A program made the position numbers and the translations under genes. 64,000 nucleotides of DNA from Prevotella sp. (GTDB taxonomy: Bacteria > Bacteroidota > Bacteroidia > Bacteroidales > Bacteroidaceae), in NCBI GenBank assembly GCA_017847725.1, contig JAGAXW010000003.1, forward strand, positions 1 through 64,000, written 5' to 3'. The notes under the pieces were generated by a model that ran no database searches, was not told the DNA's origin, and saw nothing but the letters and a program-made list of their open reading frames with translations. Every line of letters starts with the position of its first letter. Positions within the stretch are counted from its first letter, which is position 1. This document shows, one piece after another, positions 1 through 10,206 of this stretch.

Positions 1-57
1 CCAATCCAACATGTGTTCAGGCAAAAGGCATTCTGCAAGGAGTCTATACTGTTCCAT
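1..57 (-). mobile_element. ISAon1-like transposase, N-terminal fragment at window edge
   Basis: On the minus strand an ATG at 55-57 opens a frame that runs off the left edge after 19 codons, beginning MEQYRLLAECLLPEHMLDW. This resembles the N-terminal region of ISAon1-type transposases common in Bacteroidales, which often start with a 'YRLLA..LLPE..LDWF' stretch. I recognise it from memory of the family and the fragment is very short, so the call is tentative. The rest of the element lies outside the window, and neither an inverted repeat nor a target duplication can be confirmed here. Confidence 0.5.
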
Positions 58-275
58 TCTTATACGTTGTTTTATTCATTACAACGTGGACAAGGGATAT
101 TTATTGCAATAAACTATACACACGTTTTTTCAGGTGACCCATATTTTCCAGTTCCTTATATGTACACATAAAAAAGATCTTTCGTTGATGTTTGGCCACA
201 AAATTACTAGTTATTCTTGAGAACATAGGGATTTTCAGCGGAAATTACCAAAATTTAATAGTCAGTCCCACCACG
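58..275. other. AT-rich non-coding stretch between transposase fragment and small ORF
   Basis: About 220 bases, AT-rich, with no convincing reading frame on either strand. It probably holds the 5' flank and one end of the insertion sequence whose transposase starts at 57. No terminal inverted repeat could be assigned without the other end of the element. Confidence 0.4.
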
Positions 276-578
276 TCAGCAGATTATATTCTCTGATGAG
301 GTGATACCCTTTGGAGGAATAGTTGCGATAGGCTCATTAGATTGCCGCTTGCGAGTTTCTTTTTTGCTTTTCTTTTGGAACAACTTTTTAGCCTTCTCCT
401 TAATGTGCATGTCTGGTGCAAACTCTTTGGCAAGAACTTCAAATTGGGCATCAGTGAGTTTACTATTAGGATTCAATTCCTTGGTTGGCTCTAGTCCTGG
501 CCTCGACTTCAAATACTCAATAACGGTTTCTGTTCCGATGTTGAGTATTGTCATTGCTTTATTCACTCTGATACCCAT
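276..578 (-). CDS. Small protein with IF-2 N-terminal-like domain
   Basis: 100 residues. The N-terminal part (about 1-60: GIRVNKAMTILNIGTETVIEYL, then NPNSKLTDAQFEVLAKEF) closely resembles the short helical domain that opens Bacteroidetes translation initiation factor IF-2 ('IRLNKVTRDLNVGITTVVEFL ... NPNTKITEEQY'). No GTPase or other domain follows, only a lysine-rich linker and a short tail ending SSENIIC. In Bacteroidetes such domains also sit at the front of unrelated accessory proteins, so this may be a stand-alone adaptor or a gene shortened by the neighbouring insertion sequence. It starts 24 bases after the stop of the AAA ATPase upstream and may be co-transcribed with it. Function unknown. 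Confidence 0.55.
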   Translation of the reverse strand: MGIRVNKAMTILNIGTETVIEYLKSRPGLEPTKELNPNSKLTDAQFEVLAKEFAPDMHIKEKAKKLFQKKSKKETRKRQSNEPIATIPPKGITSSENIIC

Positions 579-602
579 AATGCTATGATTTGAAAAATAC
601 GC

Positions 603-1769
603 TTAATAGGTAAGCCCGAATTGCCAGAGAGGGATAATGTTGCCGTAGCCAGTTTCTATGTCGTCTTTAACGACATAGCCTTGCTCGGCATTTTGTATTT
701 GCTTTTGTTTTTTCTTCTTGCCGCCAACTTCAAAAGTCTTTCCGTCTATTTCGAAATCGCTGATACGGGAACTGATGACATCAGTCATAACACGCATCTG
801 GTTATAGAAGAATGTCTCACGTATTGTTCCTATTTCTGTGCTCTTATTTCCTAAAACATATATCAGTGTGGCATTATCAAGATAAACCTTGTCCACTTTC
901 CCAAGTCCTTGTATGCCACCAGTGCTGTCACGGAGTTGGCCTATAAGACCTGCTTTCTCGAGCCAAGCACATAGGTCGGCAATATTGTTACGCGAAACTT
1001 CCAACTGACCTCCAATCTGTGTGAAATTCGGCTTGAAGGGTGCTGCCTGAGCAATAATGGCCAGAAGTCGCTTTAACTTCCGTATGGTTGCAGGGGTCAG
1101 ATCAGCATATTGTGCAATGTCCACTTCGAGGGTTGTATTTACCACGTTCATGATGTATCGCTCAAAATTGTTGTCTCGGAAAGGATAATACCCTCGTTGT
1201 AGATAATCTGAGAAATGCTGCAAGGGCAAGAATCCTTGCGGCAGTTCGACCTCTTGATTAAGAATCTGTTGGATGCTATATACAGGTAACTCTATCTGAT
1301 GAAACAACGAAAGATACTCGCGATAAGAGAGACCTTGCATCTCGTATGTCAATACGCGACGGCTTAAGTCGGATATGCCTTTATAAATATCAAGAATGGA
1401 AGAGCCTGTGAAAAAGACATGCAACTCAGAATGATAGTCATAGATGAGTTTTAGTTCGCGCGACCATCCTTTGTATTTATGTATCTCGTCGATGATAAGA
1501 TACTTGCCACCAGTGCGGGCAAAGGTATCTGCTAAGTCCACTAATGTATGATTAGCAAAGTACAAGTCTTCTGCTACCACATATAGAGATTCTTTGCGCG
1601 GCAGATTCTCTTTGATGTATTGTAAGACCATTGTTGTCTTTCCAACTCCACGTGGACCAAGTAATCCTACTATCCGTGTATTCCAGTCTATACGATCGTA
1701 CATATAGCGATGAAACGTTGAAGTAGTTTCACGCAGGAGTTTATCAAATGTGGCTTGTAATCTTTCCAT
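603..1769 (-). CDS. AAA_14/DUF4143-type ATPase (copy 1, motifs intact)
   Basis: 388 residues from the ATG at 1767-1769. An in-frame start at 1823 lies upstream of the promoter -7 box and is rejected. Walker A GPRGVGKTT is at residues 38-46, Walker B LIIDEIH at 91-97 with the catalytic Asp-Glu, and a sensor-1-like FFTGSS at 119-124. A winged-helix/DUF4143 part follows, ending in a C-terminal segment with FEVGGKKKKQKQI, which matches the family's conserved FEVGGK motif. These ATPases are multi-copy in Prevotella and Bacteroides; their role is not established, though nucleic-acid or toxin-antitoxin-like functions have been suggested. A related but diverged copy lies on the other side of nifJ. 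The promoter region carries tandem palindromes. Confidence 0.85.
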   Translation of the reverse strand: MERLQATFDKLLRETTSTFHRYMYDRIDWNTRIVGLLGPRGVGKTTMVLQYIKENLPRKESLYVVAEDLYFANHTLVDLADTFARTGGKYLIIDEIHKYKGWSRELKLIYDYHSELHVFFTGSSILDIYKGISDLSRRVLTYEMQGLSYREYLSLFHQIELPVYSIQQILNQEVELPQGFLPLQHFSDYLQRGYYPFRDNNFERYIMNVVNTTLEVDIAQYADLTPATIRKLKRLLAIIAQAAPFKPNFTQIGGQLEVSRNNIADLCAWLEKAGLIGQLRDSTGGIQGLGKVDKVYLDNATLIYVLGNKSTEIGTIRETFFYNQMRVMTDVISSRISDFEIDGKTFEVGGKKKKQKQIQNAEQGYVVKDDIETGYGNIIPLWQFGLTY

Positions 1770-1793
1770 CTTGATTATATTTAAATAATGGTG

Positions 1794-1801
1794 CAAAGAT
1801 A
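1794..1801 (-). promoter_or_regulatory. -7 box of AAA ATPase copy 1
   Basis: On the minus strand TATCTTTG matches the Bacteroidetes -7 consensus TAnnTTTG, 24 bases before the ATG at 1769. No clear TTTG -33 box is found at the usual 19-21 base spacing. The palindromic repeats at 1815-1869 occupy that place, which would fit a regulator-dependent promoter. Confidence 0.6.
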
Positions 1802-1814
1802 CAACAAATTTTCG

Positions 1815-1869
1815 AAACTGCACTCATTTGAGTGCGAAAAACGTAAAAAACTGCACCACTTTTAGTGCA
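1815..1869. repeat. Tandem palindromes upstream of AAA ATPase copy 1
   Basis: AAACTGCAC occurs at 1815-1823 and again at 1848-1856, 33 bases apart. Each copy opens a small inverted repeat: GCACTC/GAGTGC (1820-1825 and 1830-1835), and TGCAC/GTGCA (1852-1856 and 1865-1869) with an inner CACT/AGTG. They lie immediately upstream of the -7 box, over the place of the -33 box, so an operator role is plausible. The binding protein is unknown; autoregulation by the ATPase is a guess. Confidence 0.5.
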
Positions 1870-1886
1870 TTTATGCGGTTCGTGAC

Positions 1887-1919
1887 AAAAAGAGGTGAAA
1901 CCATTACGGTTTCACCTCT
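1887..1919 (-). terminator. Intrinsic terminator of nifJ
   Basis: A perfect 12-bp stem (AGAGGTGAAACC at 1891-1902 pairing with 1908-1919) around a 5-base loop is followed on the minus strand by TTTT. It lies 24 bases past the nifJ stop, as expected for a Rho-independent terminator. Confidence 0.85.
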
Positions 1920-1942
1920 TTGAATATAGATAGAATAGGGGA

Positions 1943-5515
<3,573 letters not shown>

Positions 5516-5558
5516 TTGTTTAATAGATAAATATTAAATGAATAAGTTTGTATTTTGT

Positions 5559-6746
5559 TTAGTATAAAAATCCTAATAGCCAGAGGGGTATCTGATTGCC
5601 CAGTCCGATCTCCGTGTTATAGCGCACGTAGAGGGTGTCTGGGGTGTATCTTAGCTTGGCAGGCGCCGAGGCATCACATACGCGAAACTTCAGCTTATCG
5701 TCAATGAGGTAGGTTTGGTCACGCCCTTGCTGGTTGACCTTATGGTCCTTCCAGAGGGAGTTGACGAAGAAAGTCTCCATGGCCGTCTGCTTGTCAACGT
5801 GGATAGGGTAGATGGCGTAGAGCAGGTTGGAGTTGTGGAGCATGACCTTCGACGGTTTTCTGGGGAAAGTCTGCCCTTTTGGGTAAATCATATTGAGCAG
5901 GCGAGCGTCAGTGAGATACTTGATATAGTTCATGACGGTGGCACGCGACGTCTCGATGTCTTTGGCAAGCTGCGACACGTTGGGTGCCTTGGGACCCTCC
6001 TCGGCCAATGTATAGAAGAGCTTCTTGATCTTGGTGAGATTCTTCAGCTCTATCTGCTTGATGAGCAGGATGTCTACCTCGGTCATCATGTTCATGGTCT
6101 TGAGCAGATTTTCTGAATAGTTGCGGCGTTCCTGATAGAAGGGGTAGAAGCCGTGGTGGATGTAGTCCTGGAAATACTTGTTGGGCGACACCTTGGGTAG
6201 GATCTGCTTGACAATACGCTCGTGACTGCTCAGTATCTCGTCAAGTGTGAAGGGACGGAAGTCGTTGCCCGTCTGCAGATTGATGAACTCGCGGAACGAA
6301 AAGCCGCGCAGGTTGTAAGACTTGACGATGCCGTTGAGTTCTGGGTTCTCATCCTTGAGGCGCATCACGCTGCTGCCCGTGAAGACAATTTTCAGATAGG
6401 GGTACTGGTCGTAGCAGCGACGTAGTTCCATAGACCAGTCGGGCTGTTTGAACACCTGATCAATGAGCAGCACGCGGCCGCCATGCCTGACGAAGTCGCC
6501 GGCAAAGTCGGCAATGCCGCGCCCCTGAAAATAGAAGTTGTTCATGTTGATATAGAGACAACGGCGGTCGTCGATATCAAACTTCTCTTTGGCATACTGC
6601 AGGAGGAAGGTAGTCTTGCCGACACCACGGGTGCCCTTGATGCCAATCATGCGGTCAGACCAGTCAATCTCATCCATGAGGGTGCGACGGACAGGCGCAT
6701 TGACATGCTCCACCAAGTAGCGATGTGTACGAAAAAAGGCCTCCAT
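5559..6746 (-). CDS. AAA_14/DUF4143-type ATPase (copy 2, degenerate motifs)
   Basis: 395 residues from the ATG at 6744-6746, which is fixed by a strong promoter at 6775-6805; the longer frame to 6818 would start upstream of that promoter. It aligns end to end with the copy at 603-1769: Walker A GTRGVGKTT at 38-46, then a Walker B LLIDQV near 93-98 where the catalytic Glu is replaced by Gln. The C-terminal FEVGGK motif of the family has become FRVCDA, although the end, GNQIPLWLLGFLY, is still family-like. It may therefore bind but not hydrolyse ATP. Whether it is transcribed together with nifJ (43 bases downstream) is unclear. Confidence 0.82.
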   Translation of the reverse strand: MEAFFRTHRYLVEHVNAPVRRTLMDEIDWSDRMIGIKGTRGVGKTTFLLQYAKEKFDIDDRRCLYINMNNFYFQGRGIADFAGDFVRHGGRVLLIDQVFKQPDWSMELRRCYDQYPYLKIVFTGSSVMRLKDENPELNGIVKSYNLRGFSFREFINLQTGNDFRPFTLDEILSSHERIVKQILPKVSPNKYFQDYIHHGFYPFYQERRNYSENLLKTMNMMTEVDILLIKQIELKNLTKIKKLFYTLAEEGPKAPNVSQLAKDIETSRATVMNYIKYLTDARLLNMIYPKGQTFPRKPSKVMLHNSNLLYAIYPIHVDKQTAMETFFVNSLWKDHKVNQQGRDQTYLIDDKLKFRVCDASAPAKLRYTPDTLYVRYNTEIGLGNQIPLWLLGFLY

Positions 6747-6774
6747 CAGTATTTGATTTGTTTTAAAACAGCCA

Positions 6775-6805
6775 CAAAGGTACAAAGAATTCTGTAAATT
6801 GCAAA
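6775..6805 (-). promoter_or_regulatory. Promoter of AAA ATPase copy 2
   Basis: On the minus strand TTTG (complement of 6802-6805), a 19-base spacer and TACCTTTG (complement of 6775-6782) form a full Bacteroidetes sigma-ABfr type promoter. The leader to the ATG at 6746 is about 20 bases. Confidence 0.75.
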
Positions 6806-6860
6806 GCGGAGATTGCAAAAACTTGTAAAATACGCTTATTTTTAACCTATATAAATAAGG

Positions 6861-6885
6861 AAAGAGGTGCTCTGCGCACCTCTTT
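6861..6885 (-). terminator. Terminator of the TonB-receptor operon
   Basis: A 10-bp perfect stem (AAAGAGGTGC at 6861-6870 with 6876-6885) and a 5-base loop lie just past the stop of the TonB-dependent receptor, followed on the minus strand by a CCTTATTTAT tail. Confidence 0.75.
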
Positions 6886-6890
6886 TCCTG

Positions 6891-9359
6891 TCAGAACTTG
6901 TAACTGACGTCTGCCGATATCCAGCGGCCCCGCTGCGGTATCAGACCCGTAGCCATACCACTTTGCGAATAGGACTTGTTGAACAGGTTGTGGATGTTGA
7001 CGTTGACTTCCAGCGGCCCGACAATCTGATAGCGTGCTCCAAGGTCGACCAGAAAACGGGGAGACACGTCGACCAAACGGATAGCAGTGCCAGTGGTGCG
7101 CTTCAGGTAGGGTTGGAATACCTCTATCATAGCCTCACGCTCTTCAGGACTGGCTTCGGAGATGAATACCTGCGACATGGCATTAAGCAGGTCAATGTCG
7201 TAGGCCGTCTGCTTGCTGGCGTAGGACAGATGGGTGTGCAGCTTTAACTTGCGCGTGGCCTGCCAACCGAGCGTCAGGTGGGACAACATGCTGGGAATAT
7301 TGAACGACCTGCTGACTTCATAGTTGAAGATGTTGCTCTTGCTTAGCTTCTGCCATGTGGCGGTCAGATTGGCTGTGAATCGCTTGCAGTTGTAGTTGGC
7401 TGTCAGCTCTATTCCGTAGGTGTCAGTATTGCCAGTATTCTGGTGGTCGATGATTTGCATATAAATAAGGTCGCGTGCACGATTATAAAAGCCGTTGACC
7501 TCTATGTCAAGTCCCTTAATCCACTGAGTGCCGGAGAACGTCAGCTGGTAGGAATGGAACGACTCTGGCGAGAGGTGTGGACGCTGTACATTCGTAATGG
7601 CCGACAGGTAGTCGTTGGTCTTGCGGTAGAGATAGGGTGCGTCGATGAAGGCCTTTGAGTAGCTCAACTTGACGTTCCACTTGGGCTGCACGAAGATGAG
7701 GGCCAGACGCGGAGAGAACTCGTTGATGTCAGACCCGTCATAGCGCTTCTTGTGATCGTAGCGCAGACCGGCATTGAAGATGAAGGAACGCCATTGGTGT
7801 TTCAGTTGTATGAAAGAGTCATAGCTGTTCTCCGTACCCTTGCCGATCTCTGAGATTTTGTTGTTCTCGTGGAGACGGTCGGTAAAACTGTGCCCGATGA
7901 CGTAGCGGCAGTCTTCGAGGGAGAAGTGGCTGAAGTCAATGCCAAACGACAGGGAGCCCTTGTGATTCTTGTTGTTGACATAGCTGAGGTCGCTCTTCAG
8001 ATGGATGCCTAACGTCTGCTCCTGTCCGTTGATATAACGTGACAGTCCTTCCTTGTCTGCCAGTTCGAGCGCAATCTCGGTGGGAAGTTTAAGGAGTATG
8101 CCCAGCAGCGGACTCTCACCATCAGTGATTACCTGATAGTGTGTCAGGTCGTTATTGTCGTAGGTGACAGAACCCTTGAGAAACAGTTTGCCCAATTGCT
8201 GACCATAGCCCAGGTCTACATGATGGGTCTGGGTGGCATAGCTGGGCTTGATACCGTTGTAGGTAGAATATTTGTCATAGCTGTAGGGCATGTACATATA
8301 GGTCATCGTAAAAGGCGACATGGCCTGCGAGAAACGCGTGTTGTAGAGGAACTGCAGGTTCCTCCACTTCATGTTGATACCCATGTCGTACGACGGCTTG
8401 TCGCCAAAGCCGCCAACGGTGATGTCGCCCGGTATGCGGTTGACGAGGATGTTTTCATCGCCGTCGTCGTAGTCGACATGGTAGCGCTGGCCTTTCGACT
8501 TGTAGATAGATCCCCAGATGAGTACATCAAGGTCGAAGTAGCGCTTGCCCCATAGAATGTCGCCGTAGAACGTGTTGTGGTCGCCGCCACCTGCACGCAT
8601 CTTGATACCATCAACGTCGGCACCCTGCTTCGTGATGATGTTGATGACAGCGGTCAGGGCCACACCGCCATAGAGTGACGATGCCGGACCGCGCAGCACC
8701 TCTATCTGCTTAATCTTCTCGAGACTCATGCTGAAGTCGGGGCTGGCGATGTTTGTACAGAAACTGTTCAGACGGTGGCCGTTGAGCATGATGAGAATCT
8801 TCTCCTGACTGTTGCTGTAGATGCCACGCATGGCGATGTTCGGGTCTGTGTTACAGTCGACGATTGACATGCCGGGCACCAAGGCGGCCAACACCTCCTG
8901 CAGGTTGCGACCGCCGCAGTTGTGAATCATCTCTTCTGTAATCAGCGTAGTGGGCACAGGCACCTCGCTCAGGTTCTCTGCCTGACTGGAGGCGGTGGTG
9001 ATGGTTGCTGAGAGGCCGCTCTTGATACGTTCTACCATGTCAATGAAACGGGGATGGTCGTCGAGTGTCGGACTGTAGTAGGGATTCTCCCTGAGCAGTT
9101 GGCGTACATAGTCTTCAGCACCCTCTTCGTCGTCGGTACTGATTTTGCACAGGGCAAGCAGGCGGTAGACGCTCTGATGCAGTTGTGGCGAGAATTTCTT
9201 CTGGTGGGTGAGCAGTGCCTGCTCGGCCTCTTCAAATCGCCCGATGCGGTAGTCCTCCTCTGCAGCGTCGTAGATGGCCCGGTAGTTGACTTCCGTGTTC
9301 TGCGCATTGACTGTAAGCACGCTGCACACGATGGCAATCAGTAATAGGATGTTTCGCAT
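6891..9359 (-). CDS. TonB-dependent outer-membrane receptor with N-terminal helical-repeat domain
   Basis: 822 residues from the ATG at 9357-9359, which opens a signal peptide (MRNILLLIAIVCSVLTVNAQ). The frame extends upstream to 9455 but overlaps the kinase gene and lacks a signal there. After the signal comes a helical TPR-like region (about 25-115: AAEEDYRIGRFEEAEQALL, then LLALCKI). Next is a plug domain (VPVPTTLITEEMIHNCGGRNLQEVLAALVPG) with IAMRGI and the IEVLRGPASSLYGG motif, then a beta-barrel ending in SYKF. The carboxypeptidase-like domain and SusD partner of polysaccharide systems are absent; the layout is nearer to siderophore/colicin-receptor types. It is the last gene of a five-gene signalling operon, 4 bases after the kinase gene, so the substrate or signal is probably sensed by that system. 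Substrate unknown. Confidence 0.88.
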   Translation of the reverse strand: MRNILLLIAIVCSVLTVNAQNTEVNYRAIYDAAEEDYRIGRFEEAEQALLTHQKKFSPQLHQSVYRLLALCKISTDDEEGAEDYVRQLLRENPYYSPTLDDHPRFIDMVERIKSGLSATITTASSQAENLSEVPVPTTLITEEMIHNCGGRNLQEVLAALVPGMSIVDCNTDPNIAMRGIYSNSQEKILIMLNGHRLNSFCTNIASPDFSMSLEKIKQIEVLRGPASSLYGGVALTAVINIITKQGADVDGIKMRAGGGDHNTFYGDILWGKRYFDLDVLIWGSIYKSKGQRYHVDYDDGDENILVNRIPGDITVGGFGDKPSYDMGINMKWRNLQFLYNTRFSQAMSPFTMTYMYMPYSYDKYSTYNGIKPSYATQTHHVDLGYGQQLGKLFLKGSVTYDNNDLTHYQVITDGESPLLGILLKLPTEIALELADKEGLSRYINGQEQTLGIHLKSDLSYVNNKNHKGSLSFGIDFSHFSLEDCRYVIGHSFTDRLHENNKISEIGKGTENSYDSFIQLKHQWRSFIFNAGLRYDHKKRYDGSDINEFSPRLALIFVQPKWNVKLSYSKAFIDAPYLYRKTNDYLSAITNVQRPHLSPESFHSYQLTFSGTQWIKGLDIEVNGFYNRARDLIYMQIIDHQNTGNTDTYGIELTANYNCKRFTANLTATWQKLSKSNIFNYEVSRSFNIPSMLSHLTLGWQATRKLKLHTHLSYASKQTAYDIDLLNAMSQVFISEASPEEREAMIEVFQPYLKRTTGTAIRLVDVSPRFLVDLGARYQIVGPLEVNVNIHNLFNKSYSQSGMATGLIPQRGRWISADVSYKF

Positions 9360-9363
9360 GTCT

Positions 9364-10191
9364 CTAAGCTTTCTTGATGGGTAGGGTGATGGTGAAGCGG
9401 GTGCCCTTGTTGACTTCCGACTCGAAAGTGAGGCTTCCCCCGTGCTTGTTCTCAACGATGTCGCGCGTGATGGCCATTCCCAGACCGGTGCCCTGACCGA
9501 TGGGCTTGGTGGTGAAGAAGTTCTCGTAGAGTCGCTCCTTTACCACGTCGTCCATGCCCTCACCGTTATCCTCGATGACGATGGAGAGCTGGCGGCTGTC
9601 GGCACTGACGCCAACCTCAATGGTAGGTGTATACTCGGCATTGCCATCCTGCTGCGACTTGTTCCACACGGTATAGCAGGCATTGTTCATCAGGTTAAGG
9701 ATGGCTCGGCTGAGGTCTTGTGGAATAACGGTGACAGGCGGGATGTCTGGTTGATACTGTTCGCGGATGGTGATGTTAAAGTTCTTGTGAGTGGCGCGCA
9801 GCGCGTGGTACGACAGCCAAACATACTCCTTGACCAAACGACACACGTCGGTGGGGATAAACTCGTTCTCCTTGCCGCGCGACGCCAACAGGATGCCTTG
9901 TATGATGCTAATGGCGCGTTCGCCGTGCTCGGCTATTTTCTGCATATTTTCCTTCAGGTCGGCCATGATGTCGTCCATCTCCTCACGGTCGGCTGCCGCG
10001 ATGTTTTCCTCGTTGTCTTCCACGATTTCTGTCAGGTCAGTCAATAGCTGTTTTGACATCTTGCTGAAGTTGATGACGAAGTTGAGCGGGTTCTGTATTT
10101 CGTGGGCAATACCTGCACTCAGCGTACCGAGTGCAGCCAGTTTCTCCTGCTCTTTCAATTGTTGCTGTAGGGTCTCTATGCTCGTCTCCAT
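9364..10191 (-). CDS. Small soluble histidine kinase (HisKA/HATPase only)
   Basis: 275 residues with no membrane segment or sensor domain. A short coiled coil (1-20) leads into the H-box AGIAHEIQNPLNF with the phospho-acceptor His30. The N-box (LNLMNNACYTVW), G1 (IVIEDNGEGMDD), F-box (FFTTKP) and G2 (GQGTGLGMAI) are all intact, so it should be active. It lies 15 bases downstream of a larger sensor whose own H-box has lost its histidine, and could supply phosphoryl-transfer activity to that sensor or phosphorylate the receiver-phosphatase encoded first in the operon. This is inference from context. Confidence 0.9.
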   Translation of the reverse strand: METSIETLQQQLKEQEKLAALGTLSAGIAHEIQNPLNFVINFSKMSKQLLTDLTEIVEDNEENIAAADREEMDDIMADLKENMQKIAEHGERAISIIQGILLASRGKENEFIPTDVCRLVKEYVWLSYHALRATHKNFNITIREQYQPDIPPVTVIPQDLSRAILNLMNNACYTVWNKSQQDGNAEYTPTIEVGVSADSRQLSIVIEDNGEGMDDVVKERLYENFFTTKPIGQGTGLGMAITRDIVENKHGGSLTFESEVNKGTRFTITLPIKKA

Positions 10192-10206
10192 ATCCTTCCG
10201 TTTTTC

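Noticed and set aside
301..588. 95-codon plus-strand frame opposite the IF2-N-like gene
   Set aside because: Shadow frame; the minus-strand product has a recognisable domain and the plus-strand translation does not.
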